Origin: Lytechinus pictus
Lineage: Eukaryota; Echinodermata; Echinoidea; Temnopleuroida; Toxopneustidae
Reading direction: 5' to 3'
Length of the DNA: 64,000 bases
Assembly (NCBI RefSeq): GCF_037042905.1
Contig: NC_087254.1
Span: 16,911,103-16,975,102, forward strand
Shown: positions 11,536 through 22,278 of the stretch, one piece after another
Layout of the letters: every line of letters begins with the position of its first letter
Numbering within the stretch: position 1 is the stretch's first letter
Made by a program: the position numbers and the translations under genes
The notes under the pieces: model-generated
Seen by the model: only the letters and a program-made list of their open reading frames with translations
The model's database searches: none
Told to the model about the DNA's origin: nothing

Positions 11536-11608
11536 AGGTGCTGTGGCCGGGGATCAAATCCCTGATTTATAGTCAGGTGCCTTAGATCACTTGTGCCACG
11601 GCATCTCC
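11536..11608 (-). repeat. tRNA-derived SINE head (type-I-like)
   Basis: The minus strand reads GCCGTGGCACAAGTGATC, then CCTGACTATAAATCAGG (a perfect 5-bp anticodon stem with 7-nt loop), then GATTTGATCCCC, resembling A box, anticodon arm and B box. Acceptor pairing is partial. It is probably a SINE-derived tRNA relic and not a working tRNA gene. Confidence 0.5.
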
Positions 11609-12059
11609 ATGGCACCTTCTTCAGTAATTTTGATAAAAAGAAATTTCCTTATATTCAATGACCTATGTGATATTGGGCTTTAACATGTAACATCCCACAA
11701 CTGATGATATCAGAGCCCATCTTCAGTTTTAGAAAAGGGTCAGTAATGTGAACAAGACACAGGTGTAGCAGTTTTTTAATGTGTTTTTAGGCATTAGAAA
11801 TTGAATTTGGACTTTTTCATCAATTAGGGTTTCAATTTGGCATCTAATATCCTCTCTCGCCAAAATGATCTTGTTTTCATTGAAAAGAACCCTTTAACTA
11901 CATAAACTACAGATTTAGCAACTGGATAATAGACAAGTGGAGCACCTCTGGCAGTCTCACCTGAATTAGGCAATCAATATAGCAGCAGTGCTGACTTTGA
12001 AAACTACTATAAAATAATTATTCACAAAAAACACCATTAATATAATGATACAATACTAC

Positions 12060-12680
12060 CTTCATTGACCCTAAATGACATTTGACCTTGATCATAAGTA
12101 ATCATCAGTAATACTTGCATGATTACCCCTATGTCCACATTTCATTAACTATATCCATAAACTTTGAAAGATATGAAAGCAATTGAATAATTACCTGTTA
12201 CATGGCCAAAGTTCATTGACCTTAAATGACCTTTGACTTTGGTCATGTGACCTGAAAATTGGAACGATGTGTTCAGTAATACTAGATTACTCTTATGTCC
12301 TTGTTTTATGAACAAGATCCATACACTTTCAGAGTTATGATAGCAATTCAACAAATACCCCAAACTTGGTGAAAGTTCACTGACCTTAAATGACCTTTGA
12401 CCTTGGTCATGTGACATAAAACTCGCACAGGATGTTCAATGTTACTTGATTGCTCTTATGTCAAGTTATATGAATCAGATCCATAAGCTTTCAAAGTTAT
12501 GAATACCCCTAACTTGGCCAAAGTTCATTGACCCTAAATGATATTTGACCTTAATCATGTGACCTGAAACTCAGGTAGGATGTTTAGTAATACTTGATTG
12601 ACTTTATGTCTAAGTTTCATGAACTAGATTCATATACTTTCTAAGTTATGCTGTCATTAAAAAAAATTAACCTACGGTTA
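12060..12680. repeat. Tandem repeat, about 4 units of ~155 bp, with TGACC motifs
   Basis: Four imperfect units recur with TTCATTGACC, TTTGACCTTGGTCATGTGAC and GATCCATA-CTTTCAAAGTTATG blocks, at about 12060, 12210, 12370 and 12520. The following segment (about 12680-12760, with GCTCTGCTATGCAGGTGAGAC-like end) occurs inverted at about 53765-53830, so this is part of a dispersed repeat family. One unit carries TGACCTTTGACCT (12391-12403), a perfect DR1 nuclear-receptor type motif by chance or design. Confidence 0.75.
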
Positions 12681-13220
12681 AGATTTGATGTTGATGCCGC
12701 TGCCGTCGGAAAAGCAGCGCCTATAGTCTAACTCTGCTATGCAGGTGAGACAAAAACTACTGACATTATCCTGAAATTTACAGCCCAATCTATGCTTGAG
12801 AAGTGTACTTCTATACATAAGCCATTGACCCTAAGCTGCCATAGCTCTGTAAATTGATCAATATAGCTGTGTCAAATGCACGAATAGTAGCCTAACATGT
12901 TCATTCACGCATACTAAGTACCCCTGCAATAAACCTGGCACAGAGGAAATATGTTACTGGAACAATAAGGGTTAATAAACAGATATTTATTTTGATCAAG
13001 CATCTAATTAAGTTTGAAGTCAAATCGGTAAATTTATCCTACAAATACATTTTTAATTTATATCCTCCAAACAATAACAAATTGCACATGTATCAATACA
13101 ACATAGTAAGGAATTAAAATAGTGATATGCACTTTGGGGATCTACCAAAACTAAAAATAGGATTAAATGACAGATGGGTAACCTAGAAACACATCCGTTT
13201 TACCTCCTGCAAACACTTAC

Positions 13221-13595
13221 GGTGGGTGGAGTTACCTGATTTATTGCAGCTGGACAAATTAATCTGGTTGACTGTCACACGAGTGTTGCCCGCTTCGCCT
13301 TGGAAACCTTCAAACAATAGCCATCCAGACCCAGGGACAGAGAGATCAACTAGACCAAACCTCTCTTGGTCAAAGCCAACGTCACCCTTGAAATCAGATA
13401 AAAGTTCTTTCTGACGGGTATCTTGTGGAATAAAACTGACCACAAGTTCCCCATCCAAAGCAGAAAGCAGATAAGTGAAGGTGAAACAAAGGGTCTTGTC
13501 ACTGTCATCCTCTGACCGGGTAAGCAAGGGGCTGATGAGACCAGTATACTTGATGGGTGAATTTGCACAAAAGGAAAGCTCCAAACTGGAATCAC
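13221..13595 (-). CDS. MAM domain, C-terminal exon
   Basis: The exon encodes the larger second part of a MAM domain: LELSFCANSPIKYTGLISPL at the start, LCFTFTYLLSALDGELVVSF in the middle, SGWLLFEGFQGEAGN and VNQINLSSC at the end. The spacing of the cysteines and the C-F-T-F-Y core are characteristic. Acceptor CT at 13596-13597 (phase 1). Two phase-1 donors are possible: GTAAGT with the exon ending at 13221, or GTAACT with the exon ending at 13236. It pairs with the N-terminal MAM exon at 15669-15779 by reading phase. MAM domains are extracellular adhesion modules, present in enteropeptidase between its two CUB domains. Confidence 0.88.
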
Positions 13596-15668
13596 CTGTA
13601 GAAGTTTTAAAATAAAAGCAAAGAGATAAAGAGATATAAGAAATAATGAACTTGGACCTTTTCCTGATAGGGAGCAGTTAGTAAAACACAAACGTTAGTA
13701 TCCTATTAAACATTTAAAACTTAGACAACAGGAACCAACGGAATAAAGTTACAATTCTTGATCATTTTGCCTGTCAAGACCAATTTGGATATGTGTCAAA
13801 ATTTATATTAAAATAATTTGGGCCAATTTAGGCCAATTTCTAGTTCAGTGGTTTTGATGTGATAGTAAACAATTTTATAGATTTAATTAATAATTCTTGA
13901 AAGAACAATGCAAAAAAATACATGAAAAGTCAGGTGACTTGTGTCACACGAATAGGCAATGTTAACATGTGGACTCTCAGGAGCAGGCCTCAGACCATGT
14001 GTAACGGGATATAATGATCTCAAGTCAGCTTCAAATTGCAAGGCAGCTCAAAAGCCAGGGCCGGCTTCAAAACAGATGCATATGTAAGAGGGGCCTAAGT
14101 TGCTATCCTTCAGGTCATTCAGAACTGGTCGGGGACAAGTGGTCTGCTAATAATTAAGATACCAATGTCACGATAACTAGGGAATGGCCATACTACTACA
14201 AATTCTTCTGGAAGCTTGTCTCTGCACGTTGCAAGCACCTTTGATTGGCAACCCAGTTCGACCGTCCACTGCATGCTCTAACACAATGGCAAACTGTGTC
14301 AGCTTCGAAATATGTGAATTATTTGCCACTTATAATTACACAGTCTCCATCACTTGCAATTTTATACTAGCATTAAAAGCACATCCCTTTCGTATGTTGT
14401 AGTTTTAAGACGATCTAATTCCATGTAACTAACTCATTGTAAGCGCTTTTGGATAGACTCAGTATAAGTAATAAGTAATATTTTATAATGATAGCAAAAA
14501 TTATGATATCAATAATATGCCACCTTTTCAGATGGTGAATAACTTGCATTTCATCCAAAAAATCCAGGTATTTTCAAAATACGCTAGGAAGAGATACAGC
14601 ATAGCTCCTATTCTGTCAGAAGCATATTTTTCTATTTTCAACAAAGCTCATTCATCAATTTAATAAACAGAAGTATAATGTTCCTCCCGTGAAGCCCCCC
14701 ATGGAGTGGATTTAGTGTATATAAAAAAAGAAACAACCCCAAAATGACCAAATACTTGTGTGTTCAGTGTACACTGTGTTTGTAAAAGCCAGAATCTGAT
14801 GACCAGGCTAATAATATATCTTTTTAAGTGCTTAGGTATCTTGAAGCAGAATCCAACTTAAATAAAAACTTGTTTTTAGAGAAAAATCTAAAAACAGACA
14901 AGTTGATAGGTGACACTTTGAACAATATCGGACAAACAATAAGAAAGCTATGAATATTTAAAAGAAAATTGGTAATCATCATATCCATGGAGACTTAAAA
15001 TTGGCCGCATAAGTGATGTCGTAGTGATGTACGGCGAGGACTACTCTTTCATGTACTCCAATACATAGAATGGCTAAAATGTAATAAAAAAAAAGAAGTT
15101 TTACTTCACATTTTATTTTTCTTTCATGAGGATATAAACCAATGTACTACCTGGGATATAATCAAACTACTGCCCCAGGGGAATGGGTACTTGGGAGAAA
15201 ACCACAAATCCCTAATAATTAAGTACATGGCCTATGGGAAAGTTGTCCTCGCCCTTGTCATAATTTACTTACCCAGTTGCCAATTTGAAATTTACAGTCT
15301 TATAGGGATCTCAATTTTAACGCAGCCATAGCTTTCTTATTGCTTGTCCAATTTCTCTCAAACTTTCACAATTCTGTTTTAATAATTTTTCTCCTTTTCA
15401 ACACAAGATTCATGACCAAGGCTGGATTCCCCTTTAAAAGTATGTGCTGTCTCTTTGAGCAGGAATCCCACCATAAAGATACCATTCCTCTTTTCACTCC
15501 CCGTTGTTCTGTCCATGATGAAGTGTGAGAATTGGTAAAGACAGGCCGCCTGAGGGATTCCTGCGCAAAAGGCTGGCTCTGACTTTTGACAAGATACCTT
15601 ACATCCCATGCCGCGATGCATTAAGCGCTATAAATAAGCAGGATATTACTATTATTATCAAAACTCAC
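13596..15668. other. Intron within the MAM domain
   Basis: No exon is visible. A perfect-armed short hairpin lies near 14868-14905 and a related dispersed repeat at 15330-15640. The stretch near 14430-14490 (TGTAAGCGCTTTTGGATAGA then ATAAGTA repeats) resembles a LINE 3' tail but is too short to classify. Confidence 0.5.
15330..15640. repeat. Dispersed repeat, related copy at 7415-7740
   Basis: Same block order as the copy at 7415-7740 (AATCCCACCATAAAGATACC, TGATGAAGTGTG, GGCCGCCTGAGGGATTC). Non-coding; diverged. Confidence 0.6.
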
Positions 15669-15779
15669 TGAGATACCAATCGCAGTTATCACGGGGTTTT
15701 TCCACTTGTTCCCATCCGCACTGGACATCTTCAAATCTGCACTGCAGCTCAGGAACATCACTGTAGTATCTTGAAATAT
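15669..15779 (-). CDS. MAM domain, N-terminal exon
   Basis: The 111-bp exon (phase 1-1) reads VPELQCRFEDVQCGWEQ and then NCDWYLS, the C-F-E-x-x-x-C-x-W opening of MAM domains, where the two cysteines form the first disulfide. The donor (AC at 15667-15668) leaves one base that completes a Ser codon with the first two bases of the exon at 13595, so the join is in frame. Acceptor CT at 15780-15781. The exon is identified from translation of the strand and homology in my reading. Confidence 0.85.
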
Positions 15780-16379
15780 CTGAAATGCAGCCAAAACAAA
15801 TATGTCTATTGATAAATAATTAACTCATTGCCTACTCAACCCGGTTGGTCCCTCTTCAATGCCTATGTGAACAAACAGAATTCAGTAGTCAACAGGTTAA
15901 ACATGAGGATTAATGATGAAAAGGCACCTGCAGGATTTCTGCTGAAAATGGAAAGTGTTTGAACAGAAACTGTGATAATGTATTCCATTATGTATTTATG
16001 AAAGCATGAGTAAAATTAGCAATATCTTAAAGTGCTGAATAATTGAAGAATCATAGAAAAGGGTCATACAGTATCTCATAGGATTGGAATATAATCAATC
16101 AATTGAATATGAAGGCCTAATGCCCTAAATATTACTTGGAAGAGTCCACCCCCCCCTTATTTTCTTCTTCAACATATCATAGATGATGAAAATTAAAGGT
16201 TATTTTTAAACACCTTTGAAGGGTTGATTGTAAAGCCCCGTACACACTATACAATCTTTTTGCAATCTGAGTTTGAAAAAAGTGTTATAGCAGTTGATAT
16301 TATAACTTTCCAACCAGTTAAATCAACAGTCCAAATAGGGCTATTATTGATCAGTGATTGGTCCTAAATGATTTACTTT

Positions 16380-17345
16380 ATATCTCCAACCTGTTAAAAA
16401 TATCATTGAAGAGCATGGGTTTCAGTACCAAATGTATGCTAAATTCAACATAAATGAGGCAGATGTGACTCTCTGCCGACTATCTGACTGTTTGAGGGAT
16501 ATCCATAATTGGTTGCAAATCAATAAGCTACACATTAATTGTGAGAAAACGGACTTCATCATATTTTTGTCACCAATGCATTATCGTACTCTTCAAAACG
16601 CCTCTTTTAGCATTGATGAACATACCTTCTCTCCATCAGACTCTATTTGTATTCTTGGTTGTGTTCTAGATAAACATATGACAATGTCAGATCAAGTTAC
16701 GAGCGTGTCTAAGTCAGTTAACTATCACCTTCAAGATATTAATAGAATCAGAAAGTTTATTGACGATGACACATGTCATACTGCTGTTAGGTTGCTGGTT
16801 ACATCTAGATTAGATTATTGTAATTCTCTGTATAATGGTGTCACCTCTCAGAACCTAGATCGTCTACAGAATTTACAGAATAAAGCAGCAAAGGTCATTT
16901 ACTGTCAACCATCCTATACACAGACAACCCCCCCTGATAAGAGAATTACACTGGCTGAAAGTAACAAATTGAATTAAGCATAAGTCTCTGACTATCACAT
17001 TACAAAGCTCCACCATACCTGTCAGACCTCCTAACAGTTTGCCAATCAATGTACAACACTTGGTCATCATCACATATCCCTTTTCACATCCCCCGGACAT
17101 TCAAATCAGTAGTTTTCTGTGTTTGCCCCAAAATATTGGAATAGATTACCCCCAAAACTTAGACAGTGTCCTTCTATTGATGCTTAAATTTCATTTGTTT
17201 TAATACATTGCAAGAAGTGTTTCATTTTGTGCAGTTTTATTTTAAGTTTTTACCGATTGTATATATTTGTTTTGTCATTTTTACAGCACTTTGTCACTTT
17301 TCAAAAAGCGCTTAATAAGAAGTAATTTTCACTATTCATTATTAC
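16380..17345 (+). mobile_element. LINE C: 5'-truncated non-LTR retrotransposon tail
   Basis: An ORF at 16432-16977 encodes the C-terminal part of reverse transcriptase: HINCEKTDFIIF, a LGCVLDKHMTMSDQV block, and VTSRLDYCNSLYNGV followed by LQNLQNKAAKVIY. This is the thumb/C-terminal signature of Rex1/CR1-like LINEs. The palm with the catalytic ADD is absent, so the copy is a truncated fragment. Decayed coding continues to about 17170, then a 3' tail with AAAAAGCGCTTAATAAGAAG. The LTR element begins a few bases after the tail, suggesting it inserted into this LINE's end. Confidence 0.8.
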
Positions 17346-17350
17346 CACAA

Positions 17351-17509
17351 CGCCAGTATGTTGTACTATGATGATTCGATGTTGCAACCGCAAATTGTAA
17401 GCGCGCCATCTAGTGTTGGTCTCTTGGCCATGGTCATTAAAGACAGTCACACGTAACCTCAAAATTGTCTAGTTTATTTACTTAAGTCTTATCTTATTAA
17501 CCCTTGGCG
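17351..17509 (+). repeat. 5' LTR
   Basis: It starts CGCCAGTATGTTG and ends CCCTTGGCG, so its ends form a 5-bp inverted repeat CGCCA/TGGCG instead of the usual TG/CA. It is identical to the 3' copy except for one base. Confidence 0.88.
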
Positions 17510-17684
17510 TGGTGGCAGCTGGATTCTATCCACCCATCGAAAATAAATAAGCCATCCTAAGTTAATTTCACCCTGTAAATTGGGGCTAGGCACACCGTGT
17601 TTTATATTATCGGTGGTAGACGAGAGGTTGGGTTACTTCCCGAAGTCGGAAGATAAATTTGTGTAGTCCCACATATACCGTACC

Positions 17685-18227
17685 ATGGCCAGGGCCGCGT
17701 TGACCGCCGCGGCAGCCGTTCACGATGCGGCTAGCAGGTCGTCGCAACCATCAGGGTTGCGCCAGTTTTCTGCTAGCAGGCAGATATTAAATAAACCTTG
17801 TTTTTGTGCCCGCACAATTGATAATTCGCGGATTAATGTTGAATTGAAGAGCGGATCACAGCTCAATTTAATCACTGAATCTGTAGCAGATGATATTGGT
17901 GTCCAGATTCTTGTTGATGATTTTGGTTTTGATGAATACATTGTTGATGATGTGTCCATTGTTAGTCTCGTCGATCAGACCCACATTGTGGGTGTGACTC
18001 AGTTCACATTATTCTATGATGGTTGTGAACTTTGGTTTGATGGTGTGGTAGTCCATGATGACTACTTGCGTGGTTCTCACAGTATTGTTGCTGGGGCTCC
18101 ATTTATGGAGCAGAACGATATTTCGGTTCGCCCCTCCAAGCAGTTGATCATGTTTGGAGACAGTGCTACTTTTTGCTATGCTTCGTCATCTCAAGCAGCT
18201 CCGCCATGTTTTTGTGATGTTGATTAG
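17685..18227 (+). CDS. Retroelement aspartic-protease-like protein, active site altered
   Basis: The 180-codon ORF begins 175 bp after the 5' LTR. Its middle resembles the retropepsin domain of Gypsy-like elements: VELKSGSQLNLI, where a D-T/S-G active site is expected, a VVVHDDYL strand, and the conserved end VAGAPFMEQNDISVRP followed by IMFGDS. The catalytic Asp is Lys here (KSG), so proteolysis is unlikely. The first ~45 residues are Ala/Ser-rich with no Gag zinc knuckle seen. A stop codon ends it before LINE A begins. Confidence 0.65.
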   Translation: MARAALTAAAAVHDAASRSSQPSGLRQFSASRQILNKPCFCARTIDNSRINVELKSGSQLNLITESVADDIGVQILVDDFGFDEYIVDDVSIVSLVDQTHIVGVTQFTLFYDGCELWFDGVVVHDDYLRGSHSIVAGAPFMEQNDISVRPSKQLIMFGDSATFCYASSSQAAPPCFCDVD

Positions 18228-19678
18228 ATTAGGTACAGATTCATTAGATTAGGTACAGATTCCAGGCGGTTGATAGGGCGTACAATCCAATAGAGCTCCC
18301 TATTTTCCTCACTTTTTCTCATATTTTCATTTTCTTTTCGCAATTATATGATTTTATTTGCTCATAGTTTATTTTGCTTTCATTTGGATCCATGAACTTA
18401 CTCTTTTTGTTGGATATTCACATCACCATTTCATTCACAAAATATGCGGGAAGCTCAGTCAGATTCTACACTGTCCCACCTATGGATATCCATGTCAGCT
18501 CTGTTCACATCTACTGCCCCTGCATGGTAACGCCGGTCGCCTAAGCCAAGCCCAAGGCTAGCAAAGCATCGGTCAGCATTGACACATACACTGGGCCTTT
18601 TTACAAGCTCATTTGCAGTTGGACTTGGAGGCATCATTACTATGGTCTTCTCTCTATCCTGAGCTGATGGTATTGTATAGAATTTGCGTAATAATTGTGT
18701 TGTTACATCAGTCATCAGTCCTGTACAGTGCATGCAATTGTGTCAGTGAGTCAGCTATATTTCTACTGTTACTACCTCTCTGTCAGTGTCAATGTTTTGA
18801 CTCTGTTAAATTGTATGTAACTATAAAGTAAGACAGAATTACTACTGTGCTGTTAATGTTAGCTGTACCCTACCTGTGATCCTGTGTCTGTATTTGGAGC
18901 CCCTTGATGTAGTGACTCACTCTGTGAAGTAAAAAGCATCAATGACCTTTTGTACCCCTGCATGCTACATGTTCTTCCCTGCTTCGTCACCCTGTGCATT
19001 GTGATGTAGATCTACATGTAATGTTAATGTTATTATTGTGACACTGCGTGTTACCGGATCAGAGTATTACATTTTATAAACTGTGCTACATGTATATAGA
19101 CATCTTCCTATATTATTTATTCTGTGGAGCCCGTCAATCCCTTGTTGCCTGCTACATGTCTTTCCGTACATGTCGTCTCCCTGTGAATGTGATGTACATG
19201 TGAAGTCCAGTAGTACCTGTTGTGTGATACTGAAACTAATAACTGATGAACTGTGCTAGATCAATGTCATTCAGTATCTCTGTCTTTCGCCCGTCTATGC
19301 CAGAAATTTTTTGTGCAGCAGAAGCAAATTTCAGACTGACATAGATTGTGTATTAACTTTTCTTCACTTCAGTACTATAGCTGCTTTTTTGTGTGCAACA
19401 GGACATCAGTAACCTGGGAGTTACTACTCACACTACCTCTCATTTAATTCCTTACAAGCACTAGCCAGTTATTACCTGTCATTCATTTGCCTGAGCTACT
19501 TGTAGGTGTGCATCTTTGTATCAATAAACCAGGAAATCTCTGACCTTTATTTATGCAAGCTATATCCACATACTGTACGTACATGTAAAGCAGATGCTTT
19601 GAGGTCACCATTGTCAGAGGCTCCGAGATAAACATTCTGTGTGCTACTGTATACATCTCGAGTATATTATAAATAATC
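18228..19678. other. Untranslated region, LTR element into LINE A 5' region
   Basis: A 19-bp direct duplication (about 18228-18262) follows the protease ORF stop. The stretch from roughly 18.4 to 19.6 kb is rich in TACATGT and contains related blocks (CTGCTACATGTTCTTCCCTG near 18960, CTGCTACATGTCTTTCCGTA near 19150) that look like degenerate promoter-region repeats of LINE A's 5' UTR. The exact LINE start is not identifiable. Confidence 0.5.
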
Positions 19679-22273
19679 ATGGCTTCACTAACAAGTACTA
19701 TTTCTGCCTGCTCATCCCCATGTCTGGATTCAACCGTGGGTGTGAGTGAAGATGTTGCGACTACTCGAAATTACTCTCTCAATGAGACAAAAGCCATCAG
19801 GAAAAAGATGGATTCATGTCATAAGGAAACAATATTCCAACTTAAAGACAATGGAAAACAATTAGTTGTCACATGTAGCACAGCAATGTATGAAGCTCTT
19901 AAACTTTGTATGTTCACTTATTTTAAGGATCTAGAAGGCAGAAATACACAAATAGCTGTTGAGATAAAAGATATCAAAGACAAGAAAGGCTTTCAAGTGG
20001 AGCACACTATTCGCATCACTAATCGGCTTGCTAGAACAGGAAACCCTGGTCTGCGCACCAAGTATGTGATCAACCTTTATAATACTTCAAGTCGTATCCT
20101 TGCTAATGGAGGTTGCCTTAGTCTATTTCTCAAAGACCATCTCCCTCATATCCTGAAGGAGATTGCTGATAAGGGCAGCCGCTCTATTTCTGAGGAGAAC
20201 GCACATCTTCATGAACTTCTTCAAAAGGCAGTTGCTTCCTCAGGACATAGTGAGTCAAAGATTCCACTGAGGGCAATATCGGCTTCTTCGTCAAAAAGTA
20301 GGGTGTCCTCCAATAGTGCTGGGATAGATGTTACAAAGACAAAGGGAAGGAACCCAGATGAGACAAGAGCGTCCACTTTAGATGTTGAAGAGGAATGTCC
20401 TTGCTTGGAAGATGACCGTAAGCTTCTCTGTCCGGCCTGCCTGACACATTCCTGCCTAGATACTATTGAGTGTGAACTCTGTAACTCCTGGTATCATTTC
20501 CAATGTTCACATCTCTCTGAAACTGAATTAGCCAAGCATTCTGCCAACAAATCATTATCCTATGTCTGTTCAGCTTGCTCTAATCTGGACCAAAATCCTA
20601 CTCTTGGAAAGGTATCCCGGAGCTCCTCACCTCCTCCTGTTGTACATGTATGTGACTCTCCAAGTGGGAACTCTGACAATGTCAGCTCTGTTATTAATAT
20701 AAGTGATTCGGTCTCTAATTCCAAGGAGTCCACTTTTCAAGATAGCAGTGCCACTGTGTGTCAGTCACCGAAAGACCCAAAGGTAACAATTATGCAGGTT
20801 TTAAGGACTTTGGAAGAAGCTTCTACTCCTGGAACATGTAAGTCCTGTAATGTTGGACCTTCCTCAACCTTGGGTAGCCTGTCTGAGCATAAGTCCACAC
20901 AAACAACCTCAAACATAATGGAAAGATCCCCTAGACTACATGTAGCTGATGCGTTTACGCAGGTACATGTATCTTCAAATTTAAAGGAAAGGTGTGTACT
21001 GGTGGATGCATCCACTCAGTCTTCTTCTCCTCCCCCTGCCTGTAGAGTGTGCCCTAAACTGGAAGGTATTGCCAACAACCGGCAACAAGAAATTAAGGTG
21101 ATTCGAACTGTCAATGAGAACTTGCAGAAAGATAATGAAGCTTTGTTGAGCTCTGTTAAGTTTTTAAAGAAGGAGCTAGCTCAGGCAGAGGATAATCTTA
21201 CCACAGTTAGGCGTCAGCTGAGTCAGCTCAGTGAAGGTAATCGGGCTCTTATCCATAGTAATCAGCAACTGAGACTTACCTTAGAATCTCTTCAATGTCG
21301 TTGTGACCATCTGACTGCTTTGTGCCTTAACAATGGCCTTGAGGTACTTGGTGAAGAACAGACTACAGCAGATCCGTATGTAAAGAAGACTTACGACAAA
21401 TACTCAGTTCCCACTACCACAAGTAATAGGTTTGGAGCCCTCTGGGATGAAGCTTCTGATCTCTCTGGTGATGACTGTAATGCGGAGCCGACTCAGATGA
21501 GGAGCCAAAGAACTGGTGCAAAACGAAGGCGTAGAAAATCCCATGAAGGGGGTTACCCCTCTCCGCCACAACCAACAAGGAAGTGTACTACACCAAAGAA
21601 CCAAAGAACTCGGTTGAATACTCAGAGACCCACAGGTTCAGGAGCCCATTTAAGAGTTACACCTCCATCTAGACCTGGTCATCACAACCCCCAGAACAAC
21701 AGAAACAGGACCTCGCATACGTTAAGACCAGAAATATCAAGATCACAACCCTCATTCGCATCACAGCAGCCCTCACCTCCAACCCAGACCAACAGGAACA
21801 GGACGTCACATACAGTACAGGAAAAAAGACCAGAGGTGCCAAGACCGCAACCCTCATTGGCACCAGAGCAGCCCTCACCTCCGACTATTTCACAGGAACA
21901 CTACCCCCTCTACTCAACCGTGTTGAACAGGAACAAGGTATACTCTAATCACTCCATACCCACACAAAGGAGAGATAGCAGTGTAATTGGCAACAAGTTT
22001 TGTGCAGATGATAACTCAATGTCTCCTCCATCGAACCAGGTTTTTCGGCACGGTCGGAACACTCAAATAGCTGCACCGATAATTCTCCGAGCAGCGTCAG
22101 CTGCCCTAAATCTTGTCCTGTCAGACCCAACTATTCCACAAGTCAACAGCCTCCTTATACAGAGTCACCTACAGGTCATTCTACATCATGCCCTTCTTCT
22201 GAATCAAGAATCTCGCCCCACCAGTCTCACAACTCCTCCCAGCAGCCATCAACACAATCCCCTCCACGTATAA
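19679..22273 (+). CDS. LINE A ORF1 protein with PHD finger
   Basis: The 864-residue protein has, at about residues 239-300, a PHD-type zinc finger: CPAC then CELCNSWYHFQCSHL then YVCSAC, with the C4-H-C3 spacing. PHD-containing ORF1 proteins are known in CR1-like non-LTR retrotransposons. A coiled coil follows (about 460-550, with NENLQKDNEALLSSVKFLKK), then a basic, Pro/Arg/Gln-rich tail (about 610-760, with RTKRRRRKSH-type stretches and repeated PSPPTQTNRNRTSHT). The N-terminal ~170 residues are a conserved-looking globular region I cannot name. It ends 5 bp before ORF2 begins. Likely role: RNA binding and chaperone of the LINE RNP. Confidence 0.85.
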   Translation: MASLTSTISACSSPCLDSTVGVSEDVATTRNYSLNETKAIRKKMDSCHKETIFQLKDNGKQLVVTCSTAMYEALKLCMFTYFKDLEGRNTQIAVEIKDIKDKKGFQVEHTIRITNRLARTGNPGLRTKYVINLYNTSSRILANGGCLSLFLKDHLPHILKEIADKGSRSISEENAHLHELLQKAVASSGHSESKIPLRAISASSSKSRVSSNSAGIDVTKTKGRNPDETRASTLDVEEECPCLEDDRKLLCPACLTHSCLDTIECELCNSWYHFQCSHLSETELAKHSANKSLSYVCSACSNLDQNPTLGKVSRSSSPPPVVHVCDSPSGNSDNVSSVINISDSVSNSKESTFQDSSATVCQSPKDPKVTIMQVLRTLEEASTPGTCKSCNVGPSSTLGSLSEHKSTQTTSNIMERSPRLHVADAFTQVHVSSNLKERCVLVDASTQSSSPPPACRVCPKLEGIANNRQQEIKVIRTVNENLQKDNEALLSSVKFLKKELAQAEDNLTTVRRQLSQLSEGNRALIHSNQQLRLTLESLQCRCDHLTALCLNNGLEVLGEEQTTADPYVKKTYDKYSVPTTTSNRFGALWDEASDLSGDDCNAEPTQMRSQRTGAKRRRRKSHEGGYPSPPQPTRKCTTPKNQRTRLNTQRPTGSGAHLRVTPPSRPGHHNPQNNRNRTSHTLRPEISRSQPSFASQQPSPPTQTNRNRTSHTVQEKRPEVPRPQPSLAPEQPSPPTISQEHYPLYSTVLNRNKVYSNHSIPTQRRDSSVIGNKFCADDNSMSPPSNQVFRHGRNTQIAAPIILRAASAALNLVLSDPTIPQVNSLLIQSHLQVILHHALLLNQESRPTSLTTPPSSHQHNPLHV

Positions 22274-22278
22274 GAATT

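Noticed and set aside
11538..11602. Possible tRNA gene
   Set aside because: A box, anticodon arm and B box are recognisable but the acceptor stem and T arm are degraded; more likely a SINE relic.
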